Source: Dendrosporobacter quercicolus (GTDB lineage: Bacteria; Bacillota; Negativicutes; DSM-1736; Dendrosporobacteraceae). From it: 64,000 nucleotides of DNA. The position numbers were made by a program, and so were the translations under genes. Location: positions 1 to 64,000 of the forward strand of contig NZ_FNHB01000015.1 of the NCBI RefSeq assembly GCF_900104455.1. Direction: 5' to 3'. Positions 6,884 through 17,106 of the stretch are shown here, piece by piece (position 1 is the first letter of the stretch; each line of letters opens with the position of its first letter). The notes beneath the pieces are model-generated. The model saw nothing but the letters and a program-made list of their open reading frames with translations. It was not told the DNA's origin and searched no databases.

Positions 6884-9037
6884 TCACATGATAAATGCGT
6901 AGCCTGTTTTTAGACGCGGGGTGATTTGGACGTTGATGGACTTAAGATATGGTGTTATCCACGGCAGATATCCCAAAGGCAGCCTTCCTTCAAAGTCAGC
7001 GTTAACTCCACCTCTTAGGTTAAAAGTAGTATACTGATTAGTATTATTACTTGTTAATCCAGCTCCGGGATGTAAAGTCTGCCCTGGCGATATTGCTCCT
7101 GAAACGCGCACCCCAGTAGAATAACTGACTAATGTCATAATTTTGTCATCAAAGTTTAACGAAATACCTACCGTGGTAGGCGTGATCGTTCCGGTTGGAG
7201 CACCACCTATAAAAGATCCGTTGAGTATTAACCTACTTTGACCAGCCCACCAACCATAGTATCCTGGAAGATTGTATAGAGAAGCATTCAAAGTAAAAAC
7301 TCCCGGCTGAGGAGCATAAAACATTTTTGTTGTACTCTCAAAATACCATTTCCCTGAGTCTTTACCACAGCTAGTATACATAGCTTGACAGTAATACTGG
7401 GTTCCGGCGTTTCCGGAAATTGTATCCCCAGAAATAGTCAGAGTTCCAAGTTTATAAACAGTAGCAACCAGGGGAGGCAAGTAGTTTTTGTCTAAATATA
7501 TAGCAAAATCCAGGGATGTTGGAGTAAATATTTCTTGCCATCGCGCAAAAACAATTGAATTGACTGTAGCTGCATCCATTCCATATTCACCGATATTGTC
7601 AATAGCTACAGTTTCCCATGTACTGTTAATAAGAGCTCTCCAGGTTAGGCCTTTGTTAAAGCTAACTAAAATTTTAGCATTTTCAGCTTCAATATTTACT
7701 GCCTGTAAGCCCGTGTAGCGCGCCAAGGGTATACTGGTATAGTTAGTAGTTTTTATGACTGTATCAATTTTACCGTCGGGAACCATAAAACACGGATACT
7801 TGGCAGGAGCGTACACATAAGCAGGGTTAAATCTATCCCCGTCATAGCCTCCATCATAGCTTCTAAAAAGCCTTTCTACTGTTGTTCTCCTCGTTTCTTC
7901 CTTGAAGATTTCAAAATCCAGATACTCTCGCGAGCCGTCAGGGTATAGATAGTTAAGTCGGCACGGGTTATTACCTGTCTCAAGCTGGGAAGGCATCACA
8001 GTAAACGAAACGCTGCGCAAGTCAATGTCAGTAGGCTCATAAGGGATTATGACTGTCTGAGCAATTTCCAATTGATAGCGTCCCATCAGCGGAAATCCCT
8101 GCGAGTTTGTGGCTTCAACGGTAACAATCTGGCTCCTGTACTGATGCGTGGGAGTAACCAGCAGCTTGAAACGATATTCGGCGTTAGAGGTAATTACAGG
8201 GTCGTCAATAAAGTATCCCGGGCAATTAGAAGAAAGACCGGCAGTTATTGGCTCAGCTATTAAAATGCCCAAATGGTTTCTACTCAAAATTCCTAGTTCA
8301 ATATCATTAGTTAAGCTACCAGGGAAGATGGAATAAAGCTCACCAAGTTCTACTTGAGATAAATCCATCCCAGCCCATTTTCGGTTTAATCGCTCACCTG
8401 GCTCCATGTCAGATAAAAAAGTGCCCCCGAGGGGAGTTCTAATCACAGGACTGGATTGTGTACTTTCTATTTCACAGCCTCGACTAGCTGAACTACGCTG
8501 AGCTGAATCAACTAAATCCAATTCAACCCCAGTAAAATTGATGATCTCGTACTCATTTACATCAACATAAGAACCCCAACTTAGGGTAGTGGACCTCCCC
8601 CCAAAGGGAATCAAAACACTTCCTACTCCGTTAAAACCATTATATACTTGTGTCAACTCTACTCCTGAAAAATCAAACCCAGAATTAAATGCAGTTAAAG
8701 TTGTACCAGCTAAAGCTCTCAGTCCTATTCCAAAATGATATGGAATTCGAACAGCTAAATTATCAATTTCGATAAGTTTAAATCCCCCGGGGTCAGTTAC
8801 AACCGATATAGGAGGAGAAACATAGTGTATTCTCAGGTCAGGAGAAGAATAGATTATTAAGTTGGCTGATGACACATTAGAACTTGTAGGAAATTTAAAA
8901 CCTGCAGCTCTTATTGTTTTCATGCTTTCTTCGAACAGAGGTAAGTTCGTGAATGCCCCATAACTTGTTGCTGCTGTTGAGTAACCTGCGCTACCTGTTG
9001 CATCCCAGTTCCTGTATATTCTAGTTATCTCAGCCAT
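6884..9037 (-). CDS. Large distal tail protein, probable receptor-binding fibre
   Basis: About 717 residues, rich in Ser, Thr, Asn, Gly and aromatic residues with few charged helices, as in beta-rich fibre or receptor-binding proteins. It is the last tail gene before lysis, the common place for the adsorption protein. The ATG at 9037 follows GGAGGTTTATGTCC. Its DNA looks more AT-rich than the tail genes at 10-17 kb, a frequent sign of exchange in host-range genes. No domain is recognised. Confidence 0.65.
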   Translation of the reverse strand: MAEITRIYRNWDATGSAGYSTAATSYGAFTNLPLFEESMKTIRAAGFKFPTSSNVSSANLIIYSSPDLRIHYVSPPISVVTDPGGFKLIEIDNLAVRIPYHFGIGLRALAGTTLTAFNSGFDFSGVELTQVYNGFNGVGSVLIPFGGRSTTLSWGSYVDVNEYEIINFTGVELDLVDSAQRSSASRGCEIESTQSSPVIRTPLGGTFLSDMEPGERLNRKWAGMDLSQVELGELYSIFPGSLTNDIELGILSRNHLGILIAEPITAGLSSNCPGYFIDDPVITSNAEYRFKLLVTPTHQYRSQIVTVEATNSQGFPLMGRYQLEIAQTVIIPYEPTDIDLRSVSFTVMPSQLETGNNPCRLNYLYPDGSREYLDFEIFKEETRRTTVERLFRSYDGGYDGDRFNPAYVYAPAKYPCFMVPDGKIDTVIKTTNYTSIPLARYTGLQAVNIEAENAKILVSFNKGLTWRALINSTWETVAIDNIGEYGMDAATVNSIVFARWQEIFTPTSLDFAIYLDKNYLPPLVATVYKLGTLTISGDTISGNAGTQYYCQAMYTSCGKDSGKWYFESTTKMFYAPQPGVFTLNASLYNLPGYYGWWAGQSRLILNGSFIGGAPTGTITPTTVGISLNFDDKIMTLVSYSTGVRVSGAISPGQTLHPGAGLTSNNTNQYTTFNLRGGVNADFEGRLPLGYLPWITPYLKSINVQITPRLKTGYAFIM

Positions 9038-9052
9038 GGACATAAACCTCCA

Positions 9053-9916
9053 TTATGCTGTTCGTATTAATAAAGCCCTGCTTGGGAAAGAGGTATAACT
9101 TATCGAATGAGTAACCAATACACGGTATGTCTCTGCTCCAATGGTTACGGTGTCCCCTGTATTCACGGAAGTATATAGCATGCATTTTATTCCGTCCAGT
9201 TTTCCCCTATAGCTCTCAGCCGCACTGCCATAATAAACAGAAGATATCATTCGCTTATTTCTTGCATTTGGGTCTCCCGGAGGCAATAAGGAATAAGTGG
9301 TTAAATTATACGGAGCAGTTACGCTAGCCACACCATCCGAAGTATTACATATTTGCACCGATGAAGTTGCAATTCCATATGCCGAGGCCCCTACCAGCAT
9401 CCCTCTGTTGGCGGAATCACTTACCAGTAAACTATCAGGTAGTCCCATATAAATAACTTGGGGTCCAAGACCGGTAGGGGCTGGGTACTCTAATACAAGT
9501 ATAATTTTACTAGCGTCAGCATAAACGTGATAATTCACCTCGGTATCTGCTCCTAAAGCAGTAGTCAAAGATGCAACGGGAGCTACATATAGAGCTGTCC
9601 AAGCAAGTGATGACCTGCCAAAAGTTCCAGCTACCCCAGCCTCACCCGGCGTATAAGTATCTTGCAGCCGGTAAGACATGGCGCAGTAATCTGTAGTCAC
9701 TACTGAATTAGCATTGCTGGCGTTTGTCGGCCTAATATTCAAAATCAATTCCTTATCTTCCGTATTTCCCGTGGATTTCAACACCACAAAGTCCGTTGCC
9801 GGGTTACCCGAAACATCAGTCCATCCAGCAGCCACCAGCCTATCAATGATAAGCTGGTATATTTCACTTTTCAGGCAAGTACCACTCTGAAATATATAAC
9901 CTGTCGGAATAGCCAT
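9053..9916 (-). CDS. Virion tail protein, member of a four-gene paralogous set
   Basis: The 287-residue protein starts with a helical module (IYQLIIDRLVAAGW) followed by beta-rich sequence. The same order, a short N-terminal helix pair, a region predicting how data are laid out as strands, and a late YMGLPDSLL / GASAYG segment resembling YIGLMNP / GGSAYEG, recurs in the genes at 17107, 18182 and 19648. It is probably a tail-fibre or baseplate component. The set is recognised from internal similarity; the function is inferred from position. Confidence 0.6.
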   Translation of the reverse strand: MAIPTGYIFQSGTCLKSEIYQLIIDRLVAAGWTDVSGNPATDFVVLKSTGNTEDKELILNIRPTNASNANSVVTTDYCAMSYRLQDTYTPGEAGVAGTFGRSSLAWTALYVAPVASLTTALGADTEVNYHVYADASKIILVLEYPAPTGLGPQVIYMGLPDSLLVSDSANRGMLVGASAYGIATSSVQICNTSDGVASVTAPYNLTTYSLLPPGDPNARNKRMISSVYYGSAAESYRGKLDGIKCMLYTSVNTGDTVTIGAETYRVLVTHSISYTSFPSRALLIRTA

Positions 9917-9932
9917 TGTAAATTCCTCCGTA

Positions 9933-10865
9933 TTAATCGTTTTGTATAATCACCGTAAACGTCACGCCGGTATCGTCTCCCACGGTCGAGGCTCGGATCA
10001 CATCCCCGGCTGCAATTTCGATATTGAGCGCCGTTACTGCAAATTCTTTGTAAACCTCGCCTTCCGGCAGTATGAGCTGCGCGCCGCCGACAAGCCGCCA
10101 GTTGGCCGCCTGCGCCACATAATCGTCCTTGGCCTGCACCTCCACGGCAAACTCCAGATCCTCAGACCGGACTTCGGCGCAGTTGATCTTAATCTGCTGC
10201 ACTGAACCGGCCCAGGGATAAACAATTTCCGATTCACCGCCGATAAAGCTGATTGCCCGGACATCGGTATAAATAGCACTTCCTTTATACAAAAGCTTGC
10301 CGTCTAAATCGCTTAAATCGGTAAGCACCTGGGGAATATCCTGGATATTGTCCCAGTCGAGCACAATATCCAGGCTTTCTTTTTCCGCCAGCTTAATCCA
10401 GGCTGTTGCTGCCTCATCCCATACATACTCAGCCCAGCCTTCTGCGACGGTCGGATCCCCGGTAGCATCCAGCACCCGCACCCGCAGCCCGTCATACGGC
10501 TCCAGGGCATCACGCGCTGCAATATCGGGAACAACACGCATTTCCTTGATATTGGCCGGCAGCTGCGTGATCGGCACCTTCCCGTCAGAATCAAGGCTGG
10601 CGTAACCGTCCGGCTGGCCCTTGTCGGCCTTATTCTCCTTTTTGGCCACATTTAACTCAGCCGCCGATACCCGGCCGGCCAAAGACGCCTGACCTTCCTC
10701 CAGCGTATCCTGGCGCTCTGTAATCCCTTCAAGATCGCCCAAAACGTCACCTAAAGCGCCCACCTTATCGTCCAGGATATCCATGTTTTTATTAAACTGA
10801 TCCCGCCCTACCCGATCCGTCGGTTCCAGTTTGTCCAGCCCCAATTTAGGCGTTTGCGTAGCCAT
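9933..10865 (-). CDS. Tail fibre or tip-associated protein
   Basis: The 310-residue protein has an N-terminal trimer-like coiled coil (about residues 30-85), then the segment YASLDSDGKVPITQLP at about 90-105, a repeat found in many phage tail fibres, then a beta-rich C-terminus. It follows the J-like tip gene, with which it probably assembles. Confidence 0.75.
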   Translation of the reverse strand: MATQTPKLGLDKLEPTDRVGRDQFNKNMDILDDKVGALGDVLGDLEGITERQDTLEEGQASLAGRVSAAELNVAKKENKADKGQPDGYASLDSDGKVPITQLPANIKEMRVVPDIAARDALEPYDGLRVRVLDATGDPTVAEGWAEYVWDEAATAWIKLAEKESLDIVLDWDNIQDIPQVLTDLSDLDGKLLYKGSAIYTDVRAISFIGGESEIVYPWAGSVQQIKINCAEVRSEDLEFAVEVQAKDDYVAQAANWRLVGGAQLILPEGEVYKEFAVTALNIEIAAGDVIRASTVGDDTGVTFTVIIQND

Positions 10866-10876
10866 ATCATCCCCCC

Positions 10877-13800
10877 TTATTGCTGCGGTACCGTAATGCG
10901 GTCAAAACTCGTCCCGTTATATTGCCAGGCGCTAAGGCCGCCCTGACCTTCCGGCACATAATAAGACAACAGTACAAAGCCATTCGCAAGGTCTATGACC
11001 TCATAGCTGTCCGCGCCGGTGACCGCCAATACTTTGCCATTCGGCACCACCCAGCCGCTGCGGCACAGCACTGCGCCCGGCTGCTCCTCGGTGTAAATTG
11101 TCCCTAAGATAACCAGCGGCGCGTCCTCTACCGGAATTTGCTTGTTATCCGCTTCGTTCGGCATGACCACAATCACACTGCCATCCCGCCAGGCTGCCCC
11201 GATGACATTGAGGGCAGCCTCTTCGGTTTCGACCGCATCCAAAACATAGGGCGGTTTCCAGCTAAACGTGCGCTGATGCAGCTGATACGATTCCAGGCTG
11301 TTCAACCTGGCCGTAATTTCAATTCTGGTCTCCACATCAAAGGCCAGCTTGTCCAGGCAGCGCGTTGCCCAGGGATAATCCCACTCGGCAATCAGCCTGG
11401 TTGTAGTTGTTTCCTCGCCGTTTTCGTCAATGCTCGTTTCCGTAATACTGACAGCCAAAACTACTTCGCGAATTTTTTGACTGCCGACATACACCCGGAT
11501 AACCGTTTGCAGGCCCTCCGGTGGGTTAATCGCCAATCCCGAAAAGAAATCGCTCACATCATTTTGGGATGTGCAGCCATAGGATTGCCGCTTGTTCCTG
11601 AGCGCCCAGGACAAGGTGAGATTGCCGGCCGCCTGGTCAATATGCGCCTGCTGCGCTTTACTATGTGTAGTCAGCCGGATTCGGCCCGGCGGCGTCGGCC
11701 GCTCCGGCCGGCGGACTGTTGTCAGGGCCGTCACTTTGGTCTGGTCAAACGCCTCCTCCGCCTCCGCCGTTGCCGTGGTAATGTTGTAGGATTCGCTGGT
11801 AACATAACCCGCTGGGATGACCGCGCCCCCGGTCGTCACATTGGTATAAAAGCCGGCATCCACAAAAAATACCGGCGCACCGGCGGCGTGACTGGCTGGT
11901 ACCGTATCATAGGTGGCCCGGATAATGTTCTGCACCCGCCAGCGGCCGTTGGCCAGCTGCGTCAAATTGCCCCAACCCATGATTTCATTGCCAATCATCA
12001 GCAGCCGCGCGCCGTTACGCGCTGCGGTAAATCCGGGTGTGCCGGTAGCTAAACTGCGCGCGGCCAGGTCTTCAATGCCGCCCAGGTCAATCACTTCAAA
12101 GCCGGTAACGTCTTCCATGTCGCTGGTTTCCAGATAATCGCCGGCCAGCTGCCCGACTGGCGTCCATTTGGTCCTGCTGTTGGTGGTCTGCCAAGTGTAA
12201 TCGCGGTACCGGTGTACGGTCCATTTCTGGGTCTTTAAGTCCGGCTGCGCCGCCAAAGCAAACACATAGCTGTCATCGACCTGCATGAATTCCCAAGGAG
12301 CTTCAAAATATTTAAAGAGCTGCACCCCGGTCGGGTAATTCTGCGGCGGCTGCCACTCGGTGGAGTCATTCGGGCTAAACTTGGATTTGCCCATGCCGAA
12401 TACGTCCTCAATAGTGGTGATTTTCACTTCGCCGCTGATAAAGTCGCCCAGATCCACATGCGTCACCCGCAGGATCAGATCCTTGATTCCATAAGGCGGC
12501 CAGTTCAGTTTGATTACATCGCCGTTGCGGACAAAGGCGGCCTTACGGTTGCAGATAAGTGTGGCGGCCGCTAAGGGAAATCCTTGCTGTTTCAGCTCTC
12601 GCTGCGCCGCCCACCGGGCATTGCCAGCCGTGGTAAAATAGCTGAACGTCAAATCCTGGACATTGTTATGGCCCTCGTTGATCTGGATATTGGCCGGATC
12701 GTTGACGGTTACAGTGCTGGTCTCATATAATGCGGCACTGTCAGTGTAGGACACGCAAATGGAACCGTTGGTATTGGACCAGACCGTCCGGGTAAATTCC
12801 ACCGAGCTGCACATGGTTTCGTCAAACGTCGGCAGACTGCTGGAATCATAATCATCCCGGATGAGCTTAAAAGTCAGCTTACCGGTCTCCGGGTCGGTGT
12901 AGCGCACCATATCCAGGTGCTCGCAGATATCGTCAATGATTTGCCGGACTTCGGTCTTGGCCGTAATTGGCACCGTCAGGCCAATGCCTTCGCTTTTTAA
13001 GCGCTGGCCAATGGCAATCATGCTCTCGGTGTCCAGCAGCTCCGGGCTGCGGTTCAGGCCCCACTCAGCGTTGACATGCATCTCGTAGATGGCCTCCATG
13101 GGGTTGGCGTCGTCGCCGATCGCGCCCAGCCCCAGCCTGTTGGGTATCCATTGCAAATCCAGCCAGGTGTCCGGAATGCTGGCCTGCTTGCCAATGTAAG
13201 CGGGCGGCACCACCAGGCTGACAAACGGCCGGTACGCCGGGGTTAAGCCGCGTAATTCCTCCTGCACTGATTCTGCGCTCATCTGCTCAATCATCCACGG
13301 ATCGGCCGGCTGATCGGCTCCGCCGAGATACAGGCGGATGTCGCCAATAAAACCGCCGCTTTCGTCCGGACCGCCGAACAGCTCATCATCATCGACACTG
13401 ATGGTAAATGGCTCATCCAGATGATCCTCACGAAATACATCGCCCGCCCAAACCTGCTGCTCGTTCAGATAGATGCCGCGTAACCGCATTCCCTCGCCTG
13501 ATACACAAGCCAGCAGTTGATAGCCAAGGTAATATTTAAAGCCTTTTTGGATAGTGGTTTTTAAGTTCCGGCCGTTGATTAACCAGGACAAAAGCCACGT
13601 AAATAAGGCATTTAGGAGCGGTCCGGTCAGATCGTCTTTATAGGTGGCCCCGTTGGCCGTGGTTGTACCGGTTACGCGCCCGCTGCCGCCGGATGTCGTC
13701 ACTGAGGCCCCGGGCGCAACGGTGGCGGGACTGGCCTGATGCCCGGTAGCTGGAGCGGCAATAAAGTTGGCAATTAAGGACAGTACCAGCGGCCAGGCGC

Positions 13801-14047
13801 TAAAGCTGGCATGCGCCGAATAGGTTTCGGTGTAGGATTTGGAGCTAAAGCCGCCGTAATAAATGATCAGCGGGCTTTTTAAAATTGTCCGACCAAGAAT
13901 GACCGGTACCGGCGTCCCCACCGCCGCCGGCGACGCATTCAGGCTGTCCGGCTCGGACTCGGACGAGCTACTGCTTTTGTTGCTTTTATTGATCAGCCAG
14001 GATAGGAAAGTGGTTACGCCCCAGCCGACATAAGGATTCATGGCCAT
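10877..14047 (-). CDS. Tail tip attachment protein, J-like
   Basis: The 1056-residue protein is in the lambda gpJ position, after the gpL-like hub gene. The N-terminus is Ser-rich and then reads VGTPVPVILGRTI, which resembles the start of tip proteins in siphophages and gene-transfer agents. A middle region at about 380-480 (IDDICEHLDMVRYTDPETGKL) matches the hub fold that such proteins share, and the second half is made of fibronectin-like beta domains. It would form the central tip and contact the receptor or fibres. Confidence 0.8.
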   Translation of the reverse strand: MAMNPYVGWGVTTFLSWLINKSNKSSSSSESEPDSLNASPAAVGTPVPVILGRTILKSPLIIYYGGFSSKSYTETYSAHASFSAWPLVLSLIANFIAAPATGHQASPATVAPGASVTTSGGSGRVTGTTTANGATYKDDLTGPLLNALFTWLLSWLINGRNLKTTIQKGFKYYLGYQLLACVSGEGMRLRGIYLNEQQVWAGDVFREDHLDEPFTISVDDDELFGGPDESGGFIGDIRLYLGGADQPADPWMIEQMSAESVQEELRGLTPAYRPFVSLVVPPAYIGKQASIPDTWLDLQWIPNRLGLGAIGDDANPMEAIYEMHVNAEWGLNRSPELLDTESMIAIGQRLKSEGIGLTVPITAKTEVRQIIDDICEHLDMVRYTDPETGKLTFKLIRDDYDSSSLPTFDETMCSSVEFTRTVWSNTNGSICVSYTDSAALYETSTVTVNDPANIQINEGHNNVQDLTFSYFTTAGNARWAAQRELKQQGFPLAAATLICNRKAAFVRNGDVIKLNWPPYGIKDLILRVTHVDLGDFISGEVKITTIEDVFGMGKSKFSPNDSTEWQPPQNYPTGVQLFKYFEAPWEFMQVDDSYVFALAAQPDLKTQKWTVHRYRDYTWQTTNSRTKWTPVGQLAGDYLETSDMEDVTGFEVIDLGGIEDLAARSLATGTPGFTAARNGARLLMIGNEIMGWGNLTQLANGRWRVQNIIRATYDTVPASHAAGAPVFFVDAGFYTNVTTGGAVIPAGYVTSESYNITTATAEAEEAFDQTKVTALTTVRRPERPTPPGRIRLTTHSKAQQAHIDQAAGNLTLSWALRNKRQSYGCTSQNDVSDFFSGLAINPPEGLQTVIRVYVGSQKIREVVLAVSITETSIDENGEETTTTRLIAEWDYPWATRCLDKLAFDVETRIEITARLNSLESYQLHQRTFSWKPPYVLDAVETEEAALNVIGAAWRDGSVIVVMPNEADNKQIPVEDAPLVILGTIYTEEQPGAVLCRSGWVVPNGKVLAVTGADSYEVIDLANGFVLLSYYVPEGQGGLSAWQYNGTSFDRITVPQQ

Positions 14048-14067
14048 TTTTTTTCACCTCTCACGTG

Positions 14068-14964
14068 TCAAGTGGAAATTGTGCCGACAAACCCGTCAGT
14101 ATCGCGCTGCACGACGGTATCGTCCACCCAGTACACACCCTTACCAATTTTGGTATTGGTATCGGTTGCCGGCGCAATGTAGGGACAGCCGGAGAAGTTC
14201 AGCGTGTTTTGATAGCGGAGCGCACAGGTGCGAAACAGCTGATCGCAGCCCGGGTAAATCATCACGTTATTCATCGGCGTTGTTGGAAAGGGATAGCGCA
14301 GTACCACCTTATCCTCTTTACTGCTGTCGATCATGCGCACATTGTCGCCGTAGTAGATCAGTCCGCCGGCAAAATAGTTTTCGGGATAAGCGCTAATCTG
14401 GCTGGCGGTTATTGTCAGTCCTTCAACCTTGTCAATATAGATGGACACACCCCAGTCCGCTTTGTTCAGCCGGCATTTCGTATCATAGATGGTGTTATTA
14501 CAAAAAAACTGCCGCATCATGTTCGGCAGTTTTTTTGTCAGCCAGTTTTCCACTTTTACGGTCAGTTCGCATTCCGAATCCTTAAAATTGCTTTGTATAA
14601 CCTCACCGACGAATATCTTGTCAAAAGCGCTGTGATTCTGGTCGTGCAGCCGGTAAATAACAAGCGTTACCGGTTTATCCGGCGGCGCGCCCTGGAACAG
14701 CTTGGCAACAGCATTGTCTTTACTGACAGTAACCATTAAGCTGACAGGATCTCCCTGGCCTTGCGATTCAATATTATTCCTTTTGATATAGTCGGCGGCA
14801 TATTTTTCGGTGCGGATAGTGCCGCCGCTTTGGATTGTCAGCTGCACATCAAACCGGTTGGAGGTATACAGATAGGTTGTGTCTTTATGCTGGAACCGGT
14901 AGCACTCCATCGGCTGACCGTCCTGCAGTGAGTTCTCATAAAGGGATATATTACTGTTGGCCAT
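14068..14964 (-). CDS. Tail hub protein with four-cysteine iron-sulfur site (lambda gpL / DUF2163 BR0599-like)
   Basis: The 298-residue protein ends with the CALRYQNTLNFSGCPY signature of the DUF2163 family. Cysteines C155 and C164 (9 apart) and C240 and C247 (7 apart) reproduce, as I recall them, the spacings of the four Cys that bind a [4Fe-4S] cluster in lambda gpL. C260 is an additional Cys in this family. It lies directly before the J-like gene and overlaps its upstream neighbour by one base, matching the L-to-J order of lambda and gene-transfer agents. Confidence 0.85.
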   Translation of the reverse strand: MANSNISLYENSLQDGQPMECYRFQHKDTTYLYTSNRFDVQLTIQSGGTIRTEKYAADYIKRNNIESQGQGDPVSLMVTVSKDNAVAKLFQGAPPDKPVTLVIYRLHDQNHSAFDKIFVGEVIQSNFKDSECELTVKVENWLTKKLPNMMRQFFCNNTIYDTKCRLNKADWGVSIYIDKVEGLTITASQISAYPENYFAGGLIYYGDNVRMIDSSKEDKVVLRYPFPTTPMNNVMIYPGCDQLFRTCALRYQNTLNFSGCPYIAPATDTNTKIGKGVYWVDDTVVQRDTDGFVGTIST

Positions 14965-16184
14965 TAGGCATTCACCTCCGCAAGCGAAAAAGTTGTGGAC
15001 GCAAGATCCACGGCGTCATAATTTGTAGTCATACTGTCACTGTCATGCCGGTACCGGCACAAAAACGAAATCATGGCAACATCGGCTTTCCTGACCATGC
15101 GCTTCAGATTATTGTCCAGCACAACTTTACCCAGCTCGCCGTCGTCACTTGTAGTAAACCCGGCGATGGTCAAAATAAGGGTTGTCTGGTTTTTCATGAA
15201 CAGAACAATGGTCCGGCGGCGCGTCAGTCCCGCGTAATATTTCCAGAACATGCTCCACTCGACGAGCAGATAGCCCTGCCCGGCTGTCGCATCTTCGGCC
15301 AGCACCATATCAGACAGCCAGGTGGGGGCATAAAAGCTTTTCAGACGTCCTTTGCAGCGGCAAAAAAACCGCTGCAGATTATAGACCTCCGAGCGGCTAA
15401 AGCCGAGGTATTCGATTTCCTTGGTTTCTGACGTATAGGGTCCCTTCAGGTCATATTGGGACACGCCGGACTGGTTATCCAGCTTATTGGCGTTGCGCGC
15501 AAAGCTGGCCGCAATATCGCCGGTCCAGGACGGGCCAATTCGAAAAAGCTCCACGCCCAAATATTGGTCCGGCAGCGCATCCTGCCAGGGATTTTTCGTC
15601 TGCCAAGCCTCTTCATGGAATTCATCCAGCGCTTCGGGTATCGGCATGGTCGATTCATTGGTCATGAGTTCCAGGTTAAACTGCATGCTCATGGCCTCCG
15701 AGCTGTACAGGCTGTATTGATCCTCCTGTTGGAGTACGGCATAGGCCACCGGGTAGACGGTTGTCCTCGCCCGCAAGTAAACACTTTCAATTTGCTCATT
15801 CAATTTGAGCGTCCCGTCGCCCAGCAGTTGTTGCAGCACATAGCGGTCGCCGCCGATCTGATCGTTAAACCATAAAATAGCGCCCCGGCAGCCCCGGTAC
15901 GGCCAGAGATACGCCGGCTTTAAATTGACTTGCGTCTGGCCCAGATAGGTGGATTCCGGCAAAGGGCAGCCGGCATGCCATAAAGGAATTTCGATTTGTT
16001 CGGTTTGACGGGCGTATAAAAGTGCCCGGAGATATTGGCTTTGACTGGAATTCGTGCCGATATAATCATAGGACAAAAACCGGCGCGGATATGTCCGGAG
16101 CGCCAGGCGCTGCTCGGTGTTGTTCCAGCTGGTATGGATCTGAGTTAGAAATTCCAGGGTTTCGGTTATCTTTTCATTGGCCAT
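14964..16184 (-). CDS. Minor tail/baseplate protein upstream of the hub gene
   Basis: About 406 residues from an ATG at 16184 preceded by GGTGGGGGTGATGAT; a longer reading into the previous gene is less likely. RTYPRR near residue 24 followed by ARQTEQIEIPLWHAG recalls distal tail proteins of lambda-like and Mu-like siphophages that carry a phage-tail fold. It is translationally coupled to the gpL-like gene. The exact family name is uncertain. Confidence 0.65.
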   Translation of the reverse strand: MANEKITETLEFLTQIHTSWNNTEQRLALRTYPRRFLSYDYIGTNSSQSQYLRALLYARQTEQIEIPLWHAGCPLPESTYLGQTQVNLKPAYLWPYRGCRGAILWFNDQIGGDRYVLQQLLGDGTLKLNEQIESVYLRARTTVYPVAYAVLQQEDQYSLYSSEAMSMQFNLELMTNESTMPIPEALDEFHEEAWQTKNPWQDALPDQYLGVELFRIGPSWTGDIAASFARNANKLDNQSGVSQYDLKGPYTSETKEIEYLGFSRSEVYNLQRFFCRCKGRLKSFYAPTWLSDMVLAEDATAGQGYLLVEWSMFWKYYAGLTRRRTIVLFMKNQTTLILTIAGFTTSDDGELGKVVLDNNLKRMVRKADVAMISFLCRYRHDSDSMTTNYDAVDLASTTFSLAEVNA

Positions 16185-16188
16185 ATCA

Positions 16189-17070
16189 TCACCCCCACCA
16201 CGGCGACAGGTCGAATATTCGGTCGCGCCTGCCGGCATTCGGCCGCATAAATAGCCACCTAAAAATCTCCCACAGCATCCATGGTTCGTACACAATTTTT
16301 GAATTTAAAGGCGATAATAGCCGGGAGGCAAACAGCCGGATCATCAGAAAGGTCATGGCCCTTGTATATCCGGCGTGCATGATTTCGCTGCGCTTGCCGT
16401 TAAAGGACGAGCTCCCCGGGTAAAGATGCACTGGATAGTAGTTGCCAAAATTGATGCCGTTGGTTCGCGCAAGCAAGATGTCCTCAGGATAGTTTTCATG
16501 CGCCTGGCCCTGGGACATGTCTGCCGCTCCGGTCTGGAAATTGCGGTCATCGTAAATGCTCAGAAAATCAAAAACGGCGTGCTGAACGCCGCGCAGGAAA
16601 TCGATGTCCATATTGTCATACTGCTGGACAGCCCCGTTGCGCATCGCATCGAGGCGGGTCCCGACCAAAAATGCTTCATTGGCTTTTCTGCCCTGCGGAT
16701 AGATGTAAAACTGGTTGCTTTCCAGGATCGTCCAGGATATGCCGAGATCTGATAACGTTTCGGCCTGGTATTGGGTTTTTTCTTCCTCGGCGGTGGTAAC
16801 GGTAAACAGCTTGGTCGTTAAGTCCCATTCATAAATCCAGCCCGGCTGCAGCTCTGCGTAGCGGATAATTTCATTATCGCCCCAGGCAATGCCCAGCGTT
16901 TCCATGACCGCCCAGGTTAACACGCCGCCCCAAAAAGCGAAAGGGACCGCATTTAACATCCTCAGTCTGATCGGGTAAAGCGGCCGCCCCCGTCCGGCCA
17001 GGCTGCGGTTGTCTATGGTAAACCCGATGAACGGGTAATACATTTGTCCGTTTCTTACAATGCCGGCCAC
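16189..17070 (-). CDS. Hypothetical virion-associated protein in the tail module
   Basis: The 293-residue product contains a probable amphipathic or membrane-like stretch near residues 38-58 (AVPFAFWGGVLTWAVMETLG) and many aromatic residues. The family is not recognised. It lies between the paralogous virion proteins and the hub genes, with five bases before the next start, so it is very probably a tail component. Confidence 0.6.
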   Translation of the reverse strand: MAGIVRNGQMYYPFIGFTIDNRSLAGRGRPLYPIRLRMLNAVPFAFWGGVLTWAVMETLGIAWGDNEIIRYAELQPGWIYEWDLTTKLFTVTTAEEEKTQYQAETLSDLGISWTILESNQFYIYPQGRKANEAFLVGTRLDAMRNGAVQQYDNMDIDFLRGVQHAVFDFLSIYDDRNFQTGAADMSQGQAHENYPEDILLARTNGINFGNYYPVHLYPGSSSFNGKRSEIMHAGYTRAMTFLMIRLFASRLLSPLNSKIVYEPWMLWEIFRWLFMRPNAGRRDRIFDLSPWWG

Positions 17071-17106
17071 CGGCGCGCCCTCCTTTCCCTGCCATTACTG
17101 CAATAG

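Noticed and set aside
11138-12052. 304-residue plus-strand frame
   Set aside because: Lies wholly inside the J-like gene in the opposite direction, has no ribosome binding site and no family features.
14065-14739. 224-residue plus-strand frame
   Set aside because: Antisense to the gpL-like gene whose Cys pattern and coupling are convincing.
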